The notes below the pieces were generated by a model, which had not been told where the DNA came from, did no database searches, and worked only from the letters and a program-made list of their open reading frames with translations. A DNA stretch of 64,000 bases, taken from NCBI GenBank assembly GCA_003254925.1, contig QANZ01023658.1, positions 187,816-251,815 of the forward strand, in the 5' to 3' direction. Shown one piece after another: positions 11,423 through 22,132 of the stretch. Source of the DNA: Chamaecrista fasciculata. Its lineage: Eukaryota; Streptophyta; Magnoliopsida; Fabales; Fabaceae. The translations under genes and the position numbers were made by a program. Every line of letters starts with the position of its first letter. Within the stretch, counting starts at the first letter, position 1.

Positions 11423-11979
11423 AGAATGGGGAAAACGGCGTACAAGAAGCTTCAGGGAAGCCAGAGTTTCAGACAACGATTAGTTCTTGCGACTCTCTCT
11501 TCCACACCAATTCTCATCGAGGATATTCGCACCGATGAGACCTGGCCAGGTCTTCAGAAGCATGAGATCTCTCTCCTTCGCCTGCTTGAGAAAATCTGCG
11601 ACGATTGCCACGTCGAAATCAACGAAACTGGTACTTCGAGTGTTTTCCTTTCTTTTTTTTGGGTTAATTTATGATTCCTAAAATTTGTGGATAGTAGGTT
11701 CAACTATGCATTTGGAGCTGAATTTGGTTTGTTTAAGAACAGGTACGAAATTGAAGTACAAGCCTGGAATTATTATGGGTGGCAAACATCTTACCCACGA
11801 CTGTGGTGTTAGTCGGTCCATTGGTTATTTCCTGGAGCCTCTGCTCCTGCTTGGTTTGTTTGGAAAGAAACCCCTCACAATTAGGCTCAAAGGTGATATG
11901 TAATTCCTTTTATATGATACAGACATGGCATGAATTAGCGAGTATCAATCCTAAAAAGTATTTGTCTTGTTTTGATTAG
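11423..11979 (+). pseudogene. Partial RCL1 copy B (5' end)
   Basis: Exon 1 from ATG 11426 to 11630, intron 1 and exon 2 (about 11743-11892) match the complete RCL1 gene almost base for base. The copy ends at the same 'gattag' phrase in intron 2 as copy A, followed by an N. Exons 3-6 are missing, so at most a truncated ~118-residue product could be made. The hAT element sits four bases before the ATG, inside the leader. Confidence 0.9.
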
Positions 11980-12809
11980 NAAAAAATTAAAAGATACCAA
12001 AGTAATTAAAAAAAAGTTAAATGATGAAAAATAAATAAGTTAAATTTATATAATATGAAATATAAAAAGGAAAACAACAAAAATATTAAAGAGGAAAGAT
12101 AAAAGGAAAAAAAAAAGTGGAAGGAGCAGCAAACAGACGTGGTGAAGAAGAAAAAACAGAGATGTCAAAACTACCTTTTACCTCCATCTTCCAACATTTT
12201 TGTTACATCTAGGTCCCTTAAGGTTTTCTGATGGGATTAAAATGAAATTTCAGAAGGATTTCTTGGATAAGTTTCTGAGTTTAATCCTGGGACCAGATTA
12301 AGTTAAAAAACTGCATATAGGTCCCTGAAATCACAGTTCAATCCAGAAACCTTTGGATTTCTTTCATTTTAGTCCCTAACTCCCCCCAAAAAAATTGTAA
12401 AACAGCCCAGAACTGATCTACAAGTTTCAATCCAGCCTCTAATCCATTAATCCCTCACAAAATGAACCAAAGAAGTGAAGAAAATGAAAGAAAGGAAAAA
12501 AACGCAGGGACCAAACTGAAGATCGCAGAAACCTTGATACCCGCCGGAAAACTCAACAAACTCGCCGGAAAATGGTCAGGAACTGCTGGGTAACTCAAGA
12601 ACCTACAAAGAAACTTCAATCTTCACTGAAATCGCTCTCAAAACGTTCAAGAAACGAGTGTTTTGAAACTTCTCGTTTCTCTCTCTAGTTCTCGCTGCTC
12701 TCTCTTCTTTCTCTCTTCTCTCGTTGCCTTCCTCTCCTCCCCCTTTTCACCTTGTTTCTCTCTCCCTCTCTTTTCGATTTTCAAAACCTCCTCCCCCTCG
12801 TTTTGGCCA
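11980..12809. other. N, then AT-rich and dispersed repeat DNA
   Basis: After the single N at 11980 comes AT-rich sequence. From about 12180 to 12660 there are phrases such as 'gggaccaaactgaagatcgcagaaac' and 'gccggaaaactca' that are also found in the centre of the Mutator-like element at 20856-21773, so this is probably a decayed relative of that family. No gene is recognised. Confidence 0.5.
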
Positions 12810-13590
12810 TTCCCCTCCTTCATATTCATGTAGAATAGAATAGTCTCTCTTTGTTTAGCCTCTAGGGAAGAAGAATGACCAAAACCATGAAAGCTCAGAC
12901 GTGAATCCTTTCCCCATCTATGTTTCGTCCTCTGCCTCTGTCTCCCACAACTTTGTCTCTTTTCTAATGTTGGTGGAGAGAGGCTACTTCTTGATACTAA
13001 CTTACTCTCTCCTTTTTTCTTTTTCTTTTTTGTTTTATTGAAAAAAAAAAATATAGGTTATCATCAATCAATCAATTAACTTAACAAAAGAATGGTTGAT
13101 TTTGCCTTAACAAAACAATGGTTGATTTTGCATACGTGGTGCATTCTCATTTAGTGTTTAGCTACTGTTTCAAAGCACACACTCATTGAAATGCCAACAC
13201 CTGTCCCATAATTTCCCCTCCTCGGACACCCTCCAAGATTGGCGGATATGTCAGCTCTTGGGGAAGATCAGCCTGTTATCCCCCTCCAGGATTGGCGGAA
13301 GCCCTCCACTCCGATGGTAACTTCGATTCCCCTCCTCGGACTCCTCGGACAGGATTGGCGGATACTCGGATGGTAACTCCGACTCCCCTCCAGGATACTC
13401 GGACAAGATCAGCCTGTTATCCCCCTCCAGGATTGGCGGAAGCCCTCCACTCGGATGGTAACTCTGATTCCCCTCCTCCGACTCCTCGGACACCCTCCAG
13501 GATTGGCGGAAGCCCTCCACTCGGATAGTAACTCTGATTCCCCTCCTCGGACACCCTCCAAGATTGGCGGAAGCCCTCCACACGAAAAAC
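12810..13590. mobile_element. Helitron-like segment, truncated, with minisatellite block 2
   Basis: From 'ccattcccctccttcatattc' onward this segment matches 17449-17900: a 400-bp unique part, a 'ttaacaaaacaatggttgatt' module, a ~100-bp module ending 'cctgtcccataattt', then the GC-rich minisatellite. The matching copy downstream of RCL1 ends with a Helitron-type terminus at 18765. Here the end is cut in the middle of that terminal hairpin ('ctcgtgcga') and joined to the RCL1 upstream region. The 5' terminus was not identified. Confidence 0.6.
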
Positions 13591-13865
13591 ACCTCGTGCG
13601 AAATGAGCTTGCAAAATAGTCAAATTTAGCAAGTCGGGCCTAATAAAAAATAACTTCGCCTATTGTATTTGTGGAGTTTGGACTTATGTTCTTCTTCTAC
13701 ATCTTCTCTGTTCTTTGGGCTTTGGGCCTTGGGCCCATTCTAACAAAAGAAAACCTACTATCAATAAAACCTACCAAATTTCTTCGACGTGGAGTTGCAG
13801 AAGCAGAAGCAGAACGAAGCACACTGAGAAGTTCAGAGAATAGAGCAGAGAGTAGAAAGCATAGA
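13591..13865 (+). promoter_or_regulatory. RCL1 upstream region
   Basis: This is the DNA between the truncated Helitron-like end and the RCL1 start codon. It is duplicated, with minor differences, at 9722-9985. It must hold the leader and proximal promoter, because the DNA upstream is transposon. A GC-rich 'ttgggctttgggccttgggcccatt' stretch lies 130-150 bases before the ATG and contains GGCCCA, a motif common in promoters of plant ribosome-biogenesis genes (site II/TCP type); that role is inference. Confidence 0.45.
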
Positions 13866-16046
13866 ATGGGGAAAACGGCGTACAAGAAGCTTCAGGGAAG
13901 CCAGAGTTTCAGACAACGATTAGTTCTTGCGACTCTCTCTTCCACACCAATTCTCATCGAGGATATTCGCACCGATGAGACCTGGCCAGGTCTTCAGAAG
14001 CATGAGATCTCTCTCCTTCGCCTGCTTGAGAAAATCTGCGACGATTGCCACGTCGAAATCAACGAAACTGGTACTTCGAGTGTTTTCCTTTCTTTTTTTT
14101 GGGTTAATTTATGATTCCTAAAATTTGTGGATAGTAGGTTCAACTATGCATTTGGAGCTGAATTTGGTTTGTTTAAGAACAGGTACGAAATTGAAGTACA
14201 AGCCTGGAATTATTATGGGTGGCAAACATCTTACCCACGACTGTGGTGTTAGTCGGTCCATTGGTTATTTCTTGGAGCCTCTGCTCCTGCTTGGTTTGTT
14301 TGGAAAGAAACCCCTCACAATTAGGCTCAAAGGTGATATGTAATTCCTTTTATATGATACAGACATGGCATGAATTAGCGAGTATCAATCCTAAAAAGTA
14401 TTTGTCTTGTTTTGATTAGTGAACTTTTTGGCTACTGTGTTCTAGTTTGTGTTATTACATGAGAGATAAGTAAGTTTATTTGACTCTTTCGTGTGATTAC
14501 CTCTTGATATTATGTGCTGCAAGTATATAGTATCATTTATGTACATCATTTGAGGTTTGTAGTGAAAGCTATCTTGTAGAATCTTCTTTTTAATAGGCAA
14601 TACCGAAATCCCTCTTGTTCAGGGACTTCAATCTTTCTAGCCTTAAGCTAGGTTACTTAAACAACATTTCATGTAATTATAGCTTAAAATATTTTGAATT
14701 CTTCTATCTCACCGTCTCATGTAAAGAAACCTTTCACTGACTTGGGACTGCTGTCACGGTCATTAAGCTACAACTGTTCATTATTATGTTATCAGGAATT
14801 ACAAATGATTCTAAGGACCCATCAGTTGATACCTTCCGCTCTACTACTTTGCCCTTACTTAAGCGCTTTGGAGTTCCTTCTGAAGGACTGGATCTCAAAA
14901 TAGAGAGTCGTGGAGTTCCTCCAAATGGCGGTGGGGAAGTTGTTTTGGCCGTTCCTATAGTTCAGAGTCTAAATGTAAGTATATAAATTCATATGATTTT
15001 TTCTGGCTACCTTTTCCATTATTTGATATCTTATATATTCTTCTTTGCAGGCGGTTACCTGGATTGATGAGGGAATGGTTAAAAGGATTCGAGGTGTAAC
15101 ATTTTCAGCCAGAGTGTCTTCTCAATTTGAAAATAGCATGATTCATGCTGCTCGTGGAGTCTTCAATCGTCTACTCCCAGATGTGCACATTTTTACTGAT
15201 CACAAAGCTGGTCCACAGGCTGGAAAGTATGATGTCTGTCAATCATTATAGATAATATTGAGTTATTGACTACTTGATTTGCATTTTGGAAATACAAGTT
15301 TTAGAATTAAGGAGAAATCCAACTTTTGTTGCACAAAATTTTAATTCTTACATATGGGATTATTTTCTGTCACAGCTCACCTGGATATGGGATTTCCCTT
15401 GTCGCGGAGAGTACGTCTGGTTGCTTCATCTCCGCAGATACTGCTATTTCTCGTGGACGGGCTGAAGAGACTTTTGACTTTACAGATGATGATAAGAATG
15501 ACCTGATGCCTCCTGAAAATATTGGTCAGCAAATTGCATTTGGTTTACTTGAGGAAATTAAACAGGGTGGAGTGGTGGATTCAACACATCAGGTTTGCAT
15601 TCTTGACAATATCCTCTTCCTCTAGTCGTTTTGTTTTTCTTTAAGAACTATTGTACTTAGTAGAATACATATTTCGACGAAGTAGGCTCCACAGCAGCAC
15701 ACACTTATCCTTGATTCTGGAGAAAAAGTATAATTTGCCAATCTCCTTTTTTTTTTTCTTACACCATGGGGTCAGGGAGTGAGTTAAGAATTATGATAAA
15801 AAATTGCTTCCCCTAATAATTTACTTTGGTTTGTAGGGTTTTCTATTTCTTCTTTGTGCTCTATGTCCACAAGATTTTTCCAAGGTTCGTGTTGGAGTAC
15901 TATCTCAGCATGGGATTGAAACGCTAAGGAACATATGGGATTTTTTAAATTTGAAGTTTGTTATCACGCCAGATCCAAGGACGAAAACAGTAATTCTTAA
16001 GTGTATTGGTTCTGGCTTGAAGAACCTTTCAAGAAAGGCTTCATGA
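13866..16046 (+). CDS. RCL1: RNA 3'-terminal phosphate cyclase-like protein (RCL1), complete
   Basis: Six coding exons with consistent GT-AG junctions and phases: 13866-14070, 14183-14332, 14796-14974, 15051-15226, 15376-15592, 15837-16046. They give 378 residues, the usual RCL1 length. The protein belongs to the RtcA/RCL1 family; RCL1 members are nucleolar factors for 18S rRNA maturation in the U3 processome and are not known as active cyclases. Visible family features: QGSQSFRQRLVLATLS near the N-terminus, GGKHLTHDCGVSRSIGYFLEPLL in exon 2, the signature RGVPPNGGGE (157-166), AGPQAGNSPGYGISLVAE across the exon 4/5 junction and SADTAISRGRAEE. The ATG is the first in the exon and fits the family N-terminus. 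The 5' part is duplicated at 8960-9338 and 11426-11979. Confidence 0.95.
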
Positions 16047-17323
16047 AGTTAGCAAATTTATGCACTGCAAGAGAGGTTGATTCAAAATGATCAAACAATT
16101 GCTGCATTCATCACCCTGGAATACAACGCTACTCCTCTGTATTATATCATGTCATTGCCAACAACGTCATAGGAAGTTTCTGGGCCTCAGTATGCTGGAT
16201 TTTACGTTGGAACAACTGATCAAATGTACTACAATAGCTGTTCTATTAGCAGGTCAATTTTGGGCATGTTTTTTTATACTACTTTTGCCCTAGATTATAG
16301 TAATTTTTTTTTGTCGGGCAAAAGCAAGGTTGCAATTCAACCAAATTTTGTGCAATATATCATTTGAATTTGTCTGAAACTCGACTATATTTATGTTTTT
16401 TAAGTTGCTGCATGGTGAAGTCAGACAACGGCTGAGGTTTACTGGGATGTTTCAAATACTTTCAAGTTTTAACCATTTCAAAAAAAGTCAAGTTTACGTT
16501 TCGCGAAGGCTTAGTCCTTGGCCTGTAGAACTAAAAATATATTGCGCAGCTAAAAAAAAGCCAAAGTTCCTCCGGTAAAAGTAATCATGAATTGATGTGC
16601 AAGTGCAACAATTGTAACAGTATGAAGTAGGCTAGCGAAATGGGCATTAACATATCGGAAATGGATCTCCGCCACTTTCTGGTGTGGTCTCATTCTTCAA
16701 CGAAAAAAAGGAGAGCATAGAAATCTTTTTTTTTTATTTGAAAATTTAAAACTGAAAGAGAAAATCATGAGATTAATTTTTAATCTCTCATGGTTTTCAT
16801 CTTTATAAATTTTAAATTCTTCAAATTGATACCTTTTGGAGCAAAAATTGCTTTTCAAACAAGAGAAAAATAAAATAAGACTAATTTTCCCTTTTCTTCC
16901 CATCCCTTCCTCCCCTCCAATTATCTAAACAACACCTCCAATTATCTAAACAAACCTTAAGGAAAGTAGAGATATACAACAAACTTTAAGGAAATTAGAG
17001 ATATACAAAGAGCAAGTCATTGCCCATGGCCTACATATTACCATTGTAAAATCCCGTAACAAATTGTCTCTACTCTCTTATAACATTATTAAGTAAATCC
17101 ACTAAAACAACTTTATTAAGAAAAATGCCATTTTTTAAATACAACAAAGTTATATGCAACTAAGTATTTAACACTAATTCATAAAAAAGAAGTATTTAGC
17201 ACTAACAAATAAAATAACACTTGCGTGTATTATAAGATGATGAATCAAGGGATAACATATTTTTTAATCGGTAAAAAGGGGTTTGCAACAATTCAAGTAT
17301 AAAGAGACAGATTTTTAAGAAGA
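16047..17323. other. Region between convergent RCL1 and orphan exon
   Basis: It should contain the RCL1 3'UTR. Beyond that it is AT-rich, with a few tandem phrases ('caattatctaaacaa' near 16920-16955). No gene is recognised. Confidence 0.4.
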
Positions 17324-17427
17324 TTAATTGGCATCGTCTCCCCAAGCCTCGTCCCTCAATTTTTGCCTAGTAACAATGCGGTTCTTCCGAGCATCTTCCT
17401 GCTTCTTCAATTCTCGGGAGCCAAAAG
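17324..17427 (-). pseudogene. Orphan C-terminal exon, family not recognised
   Basis: On the minus strand a good acceptor (CATCTACAG) is followed by an open frame of 33 residues (FGSRELKKQEDARKNRIVTR, then QKLRDEAWGDDAN) and a TAA at 17326-17324. The highly charged, well-formed sequence reads like a true last exon. Its upstream exons should lie at higher coordinates, but 22 bases beyond the acceptor the Helitron-like segment begins, and no partner exon is visible in the next 2 kb. The gene was probably split or its remainder displaced by the insertion. I cannot name the family. Confidence 0.4.
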
Positions 17428-17448
17428 CTGTAGATGACAATTTTAACC

Positions 17449-18765
17449 CCATTCCCCTCCTTCATATTCATGTAGAATAGAATAGTCTCTCTTTGTTTAG
17501 CCTCTAGGGAAGAAGAATGACCAAAACCATGAAAGCTCAGACCTGAATCCTTTCCCCATCTATGTTTCGTCCTCTGCCTCTGTCTCCCACAACTTTGTCT
17601 CTTTTCTAATGTTGGTGGAGAGAGGCTACTTCTTGATACTAACTTACTCTCTCTTTTTTTCTTTTTCTTTTTTGTTTATTGAAAAAAAAAGGTATAGGTT
17701 ATCAATTAACTTAACAAAATGGTTAATTTTGCATACGCGGCGCATTCTCATTTAGTGTTTAGCTACTGTTTCAAAGCACACACTCATTGAAATGCCAACA
17801 CCTGTCCCATAATTTCCCCTCCTCGGACACCCTCCAGGATTGGCGGATATGTCAACTCTTGGGGAAGATCAGCCTGTTATCCCCCTCTAGGATTGGCAGA
17901 AGCCCTCTACTCCGATAGTAACTCCGATTCCCCTCCTCGGACTCCTCGGACAGGATTGGCGGATACTCGGATGGTAACTCCGACTCCCCTCCAGGATACT
18001 CGGACAAGATCAGCCTGTTATCCCCCTCCAAGATTGGCGGAAGCCCTCCACTCGGATGGTAACTCCGATTCCCCTCCTCGGACTCCTCGGACAGGATTGA
18101 CGGATACTCGGATGGTAACTCCGATTCCCCTCCTCCGACTCCTCGGACACCCTCCAAGATTGGCGGAAGCCCTCCACTCGGATGGTAACTCCGATTCCCC
18201 TCCTCTGACTCCTCGGACACCCTCCAAGATTGGCGGTTAATTTAACAAAACAATGGTTGATTTTGCATACGTGGCGCATTCTCATTTAGTGTTTAGCTAC
18301 TGTTTCAAAGCACACACTCATTGAAATGCCAACACCTGTCCCATAATTTTCCCTCCTCGGACACCCTCCAGGATTGGCAGATACTCGGATGGTAACTCCG
18401 GACTCCTCGGACACCCTCCAAGATTGGCGGAAGCCCTCCACTCGGATGGTAACTCCGATTTCCCTCCTCGGACTCCTCGGACAGGATTGGCGGATATGTC
18501 AGCTCTTGGGGAAGATTAGCCTGTTATCCCCCTCCAGGATTGGCGGAAGCCCTCCACTCGGATGGTAACTTTGATACCCCTCCTCGGACAGGATTGGCGG
18601 ATACTCGGATGGTAACTCCGATTCCCCTCCTCGGACACCCTCCAGGATTGGCGGAAGCCATCCACTCAGATGGTAACTCCGATTCCCCTCCTCGGACACC
18701 CTCCAGGATTGGCGGAAGCCCTCCACACGAAAAACACCCCGTGCGAACGCACGGGTCTCATCTAG
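17449..18765 (+). mobile_element. Helitron-like element with 3' terminus and minisatellite blocks 3 and 4
   Basis: The segment repeats the architecture of 12810-13590 but has an extra cycle: a unique part, minisatellite (17815-18240), a ~110-bp module (18237-18348) and minisatellite again (18350-18735). It ends with a hairpin CCCGTGCG-AA-CGCACGGG (18738-18755), six bases, and CTAG (18762-18765) followed by T. A short GC-rich hairpin a few bases before CTRR, with insertion before T, is the hallmark of a Helitron 3' end, and minisatellites inside such termini are common. No RepHel-coding sequence is present, so it is non-autonomous. The 5' TC end was not pinned down; 17449 is where homology with the upstream copy begins. 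Confidence 0.65.
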
Positions 18766-19780
18766 TGTTAAAAAAGGATGAGCTTAAGAGAAAGTACATG
18801 ATCTTGGCCATTTGGAGTATTGGACCTCCGTGAGTGATAGTGTGGGAGCTTTATGATTTTTTTATTTTTTAAAACATTAGGTTAAAGTTTAAATGATTTG
18901 AAAAATGGAGTATTTATTTAAGATGAATTTGAATGGGAATGCTTCATAAGAGAGTGGATTTTTCATCTTTATTTTTATTTATTTTTTATTTTTTGTTTTT
19001 GGTTTTTATTATTTTTTATTTTTTAGAGAAATAGTTTAGGATGAGCTAAAGGGAGAGTTTGAATGAAAAGGCTTGATGAAAGAGTGAGTCTATTCTTTTT
19101 ACTTTTTTTTAATTTTGTTTAATTATTTTTTTTATTTTCATTTTTTCTTTGTTTTTTCTCAAAAGATAGTAATTTGATCCCAATATTTTGATTTAGGTTT
19201 TTGGGCCGGTCAAAATACGGTGTTTACAGTGATTAGCAAAGTATCGAAGCCCATGTCCCCAGTGGCCAGCTCAACGTCGCGATTCGACGGCCAAGACCAA
19301 CTGTCGGCGGCCAGAGGTTGCTCTAGTACACCATCGTTCAAACTTCAACAGTGAAGAACTAAAGATCCTCGTACGCCGGCAGCTAAACGTGAGAGAGGGA
19401 CCTCCGTCTAAACATTTTGGTAATTTTTTTTCTTGTTTTTTTCCTTAATTTGTTTTGAAAAAGTTGCTTACTATTAAAATTATTTTATTCCGCCTGAACT
19501 CGCCCATAACCCGAACACATCGGGTTGTGTGGGTTGACAGGCAGGTTCGGGTAACAAAAGTCCAACCCGCTACTTATTATATCAACTCGCTCACCTACCC
19601 GAACCCGTCCGAACTCGGCTGATGCACAACCCTAACTGGAACCCCTCCCCTGCAACCCTCCTCACCTAACCCCGAACACCACCAAACAACCAAACACCAC
19701 CAACGTACCCAACACCTATTAATTGCCCCCATCAAATTTGGGTCCTTCGGCCACAACCCTCACCTATTGGAATCTCTATA
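18766..19780. other. Intergenic, AT-rich then mixed repeat debris
   Basis: 18770-19160 is T-rich with a repeated 'gaatgggaatgcttcataagagagtg' like phrase (18935 and 19060). Between 19480 and 19640 a GC-richer stretch with several 'cccgaac' and 'cgggtt' phrases in both orientations probably belongs to a small transposon. No gene is recognised. Confidence 0.35.
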
Positions 19781-20510
19781 CCATCTGACATGATCGAAAA
19801 CTCAAGGAAATATTGGAAGAACGACCTCATCCTACATTTGGGAAGCCTATCGGTCAATTTTGAGATTCTCCACCGAAAATTGACATGGATTTGGAAACTC
19901 AAAGGCCCCTTACATTTCACTTTTATGGGGAAAGGATTCCTTCTTCTAAGCTTCGACCTCCAAGAGGATAGATGGAAAACCCTTCAACACGGACCCTGTA
20001 TCATCTTCGGACACCTAATCTCCCTCAAACTTTGGGAACTCAAATTCAGACTATCCTCTGCCTCCCAGGACATATTCTCACCGATTTGGATACGACTACT
20101 CGATCTTCCCATTGAATATTTCCACTAGGAAATTCTGGTTAATATCAAAAAGGGACTAAGCACTTTCCTTAGCATCAATGATACAACCCACAACCTATCC
20201 AAAGCGAGCTATGCAAGAATTTTTTATCTCCGAAATTTATCTCTTTCTCTTCCACCATCCATCGCCATTGATGGCTTCATTCAACAACTTTCCTATGAAG
20301 GAAGTTTGGGCTTTTGTTCTACTTGTGGCAACGTCAACCACCATTACAACGTTTGCCCATCCAAAAAAAAAATCGCCTTGCTACCAACCAACCCCTTCGC
20401 TCCACCTCCGGCGAACGAATCACAAAATCACCGTTGAATGCACTAATATCGAGACAACTTTCAAATTCAAATTCAAATTCGGGCAAGGACAAAGGCAAAT
20501 GGATAGAACA
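19781..20510 (+). pseudogene. LINE ORF1-type remnant (DUF4283 plus zinc knuckle)
   Basis: The frame from 19790 contains a DUF4283-like stretch (GPLHFTFMGKGFLLLSF, DRWKTLQHGPCIIFGHLI, WIRLLDLPIEYFH). An in-frame stop follows, then EILVNI and, in another frame near 20307-20350, a CCHC knuckle CSTCGNVNHHYNVC (CX2CX4HX4C). Plant L1-type non-LTR retrotransposons carry this domain pair in ORF1, an RNA-binding protein. At least one stop and one frameshift show it is dead. It is a fragment; no reverse transcriptase follows on this strand. Confidence 0.7.
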
Positions 20511-20855
20511 AGACAAACTTAAAGAAGCACTCAAATCGAACTCATCTTTAAACATTTTTGAAAATCTGGCTCAACACAAGAAATTTCATATAGGTGAAAG
20601 TTCTGGGTCAACTTCAGAGTCAACGAAAGCTACGTCCCCCACACATAACTCTTTTTCAAGCATTCACCTTCCCTCTGAGGGCCCCACATCTAATATATTG
20701 AGCTCCTTCCCTCTCTCATCTCAACGTAACCTTTCCCCAAAGCAAATAAACCCCCTTTTACCCCATCTAATGGTATTATGTAGTTATAAATTGTATTTTA
20801 TTAATTTTAGATTATTTATATTTAAGATAATTAATATTTATTTTATTTATATATT

Positions 20856-21773
20856 GGCCAAAGTGCGAATTTGGTCTTATAACTTTGTTCTAGGTCCCAA
20901 ATCAGTCCTATATCTTTTTTTGTCTCAGTTTTGGTCCCATATATTTTGAAAACTTTCCACCGTTAGTCCTCCGTCCATTTTAAATTACATTTTAGTCTTG
21001 AAAACTTCAAGTATTTTTCACTTTAGTCCCTGACTATCAAAATGAAAGTGAAAGAGCATTCCTAAAGATTCTCAAACCATATATTTTGGTCCTTAATCCC
21101 TGAATTCTTCATGAAATGGAATAGAAATGCAAAAACAACACAAATTAAAGTAAATAACAGAGGGACCAAAACTAAGAACGCAGAAAATTTAAAACCCACA
21201 GGAAAATCCACCAAATGGGCCGAAAAACGTACCAAAATCACCGGAAAACTCAAGAACTCATTCAAAAACCCCAATCCTCACTGAAATCTCACTCAAATAG
21301 TCGCCCTCAAATGCTTGAAGAAAGAATTTTCGAAAATCCAAACTTGAGTTTCTTGGCGATTTCCGGCGAGTTTGGGGTATTTTCTGGCGAGTTTTAAATT
21401 TTCTATTTTTCAGTTTTGGTCCCTCTGTCATTTGCTTTAACTTGTGTTGTTTTTGCATTTCTATTCCATTTCATGAAGAATTCATGGATTAGGGACCAAG
21501 ATGTAAGGTTTGAGAATATTCAGGGATGCTCTTTCACTTTCATTTTGATAGTCAGGGACTTGAAGCTTTCATGACTAAGTTGTAATTCAAAATTGACGGA
21601 GGACTAACAGTGGGATGGTTTCAAAATATATGGGACCAAAGTTGAGACAAAAAAAGATATAGGACTGATTTGGGACATGGAGTAAAGATACAAGACCAAA
21701 TTCGAGACAAAAAAAAAATAGGACTGATTCGGAACCTGGAACAAAATTACAAGACCAAATTTGCACTTTGGCC
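20856..21773. mobile_element. Non-autonomous Mutator-like element with long TIRs
   Basis: The termini GGCCAAAGTGC(G/A)AATTTGGTC and its complement are the ends of imperfect inverted arms of about 330-420 bp, flanked by a perfect 9-bp target duplication TTATATATT (20847-20855 and 21774-21782). Arms are rich in 'ggtcc'/'ggacc' phrases and the right arm has an extra internal repeat of 'gacaaaaaaagatataggactgattt'. The central part holds 'gccggaaaactc' phrases but no transposase. A 9-bp duplication with long TIRs identifies a Mutator-like (MULE) derivative. Confidence 0.88.
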
Positions 21774-22132
21774 TTATATATTTATTGACTTATGTTTATT
21801 TTATTTTATTTATTCTATTTAATATTGTAATAATATTGGTAATAATAACAATAGAATCTCAAGCTCAATAATCACATAGAATTATCTCACGGTAGAAAAA
21901 TAGTAAAAATTTTATCATATCCCCTTTTCATTTTTAATAATAAGAAAAATATAAACAAGATTAAAATATATTCTCCTATGAAAGAAAATAAAAATAAGTC
22001 ATAGATAAGTAAGGCACAAACAAATTTGAAATGCATTTCTCAATCAAAGAGGTATATAAAGTATAAATAAATAGTCAATTAATATAATTAGAGAAAATAT
22101 TTTTAACAAAATATATACCTTGAATCAAATCA

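Noticed and set aside
20334-20949. 211-codon ORF as an independent gene
   Set aside because: It is an out-of-frame continuation across the LINE ORF1 remnant; the recognisable zinc knuckle lies in a different frame and the C-terminal part is low-complexity.
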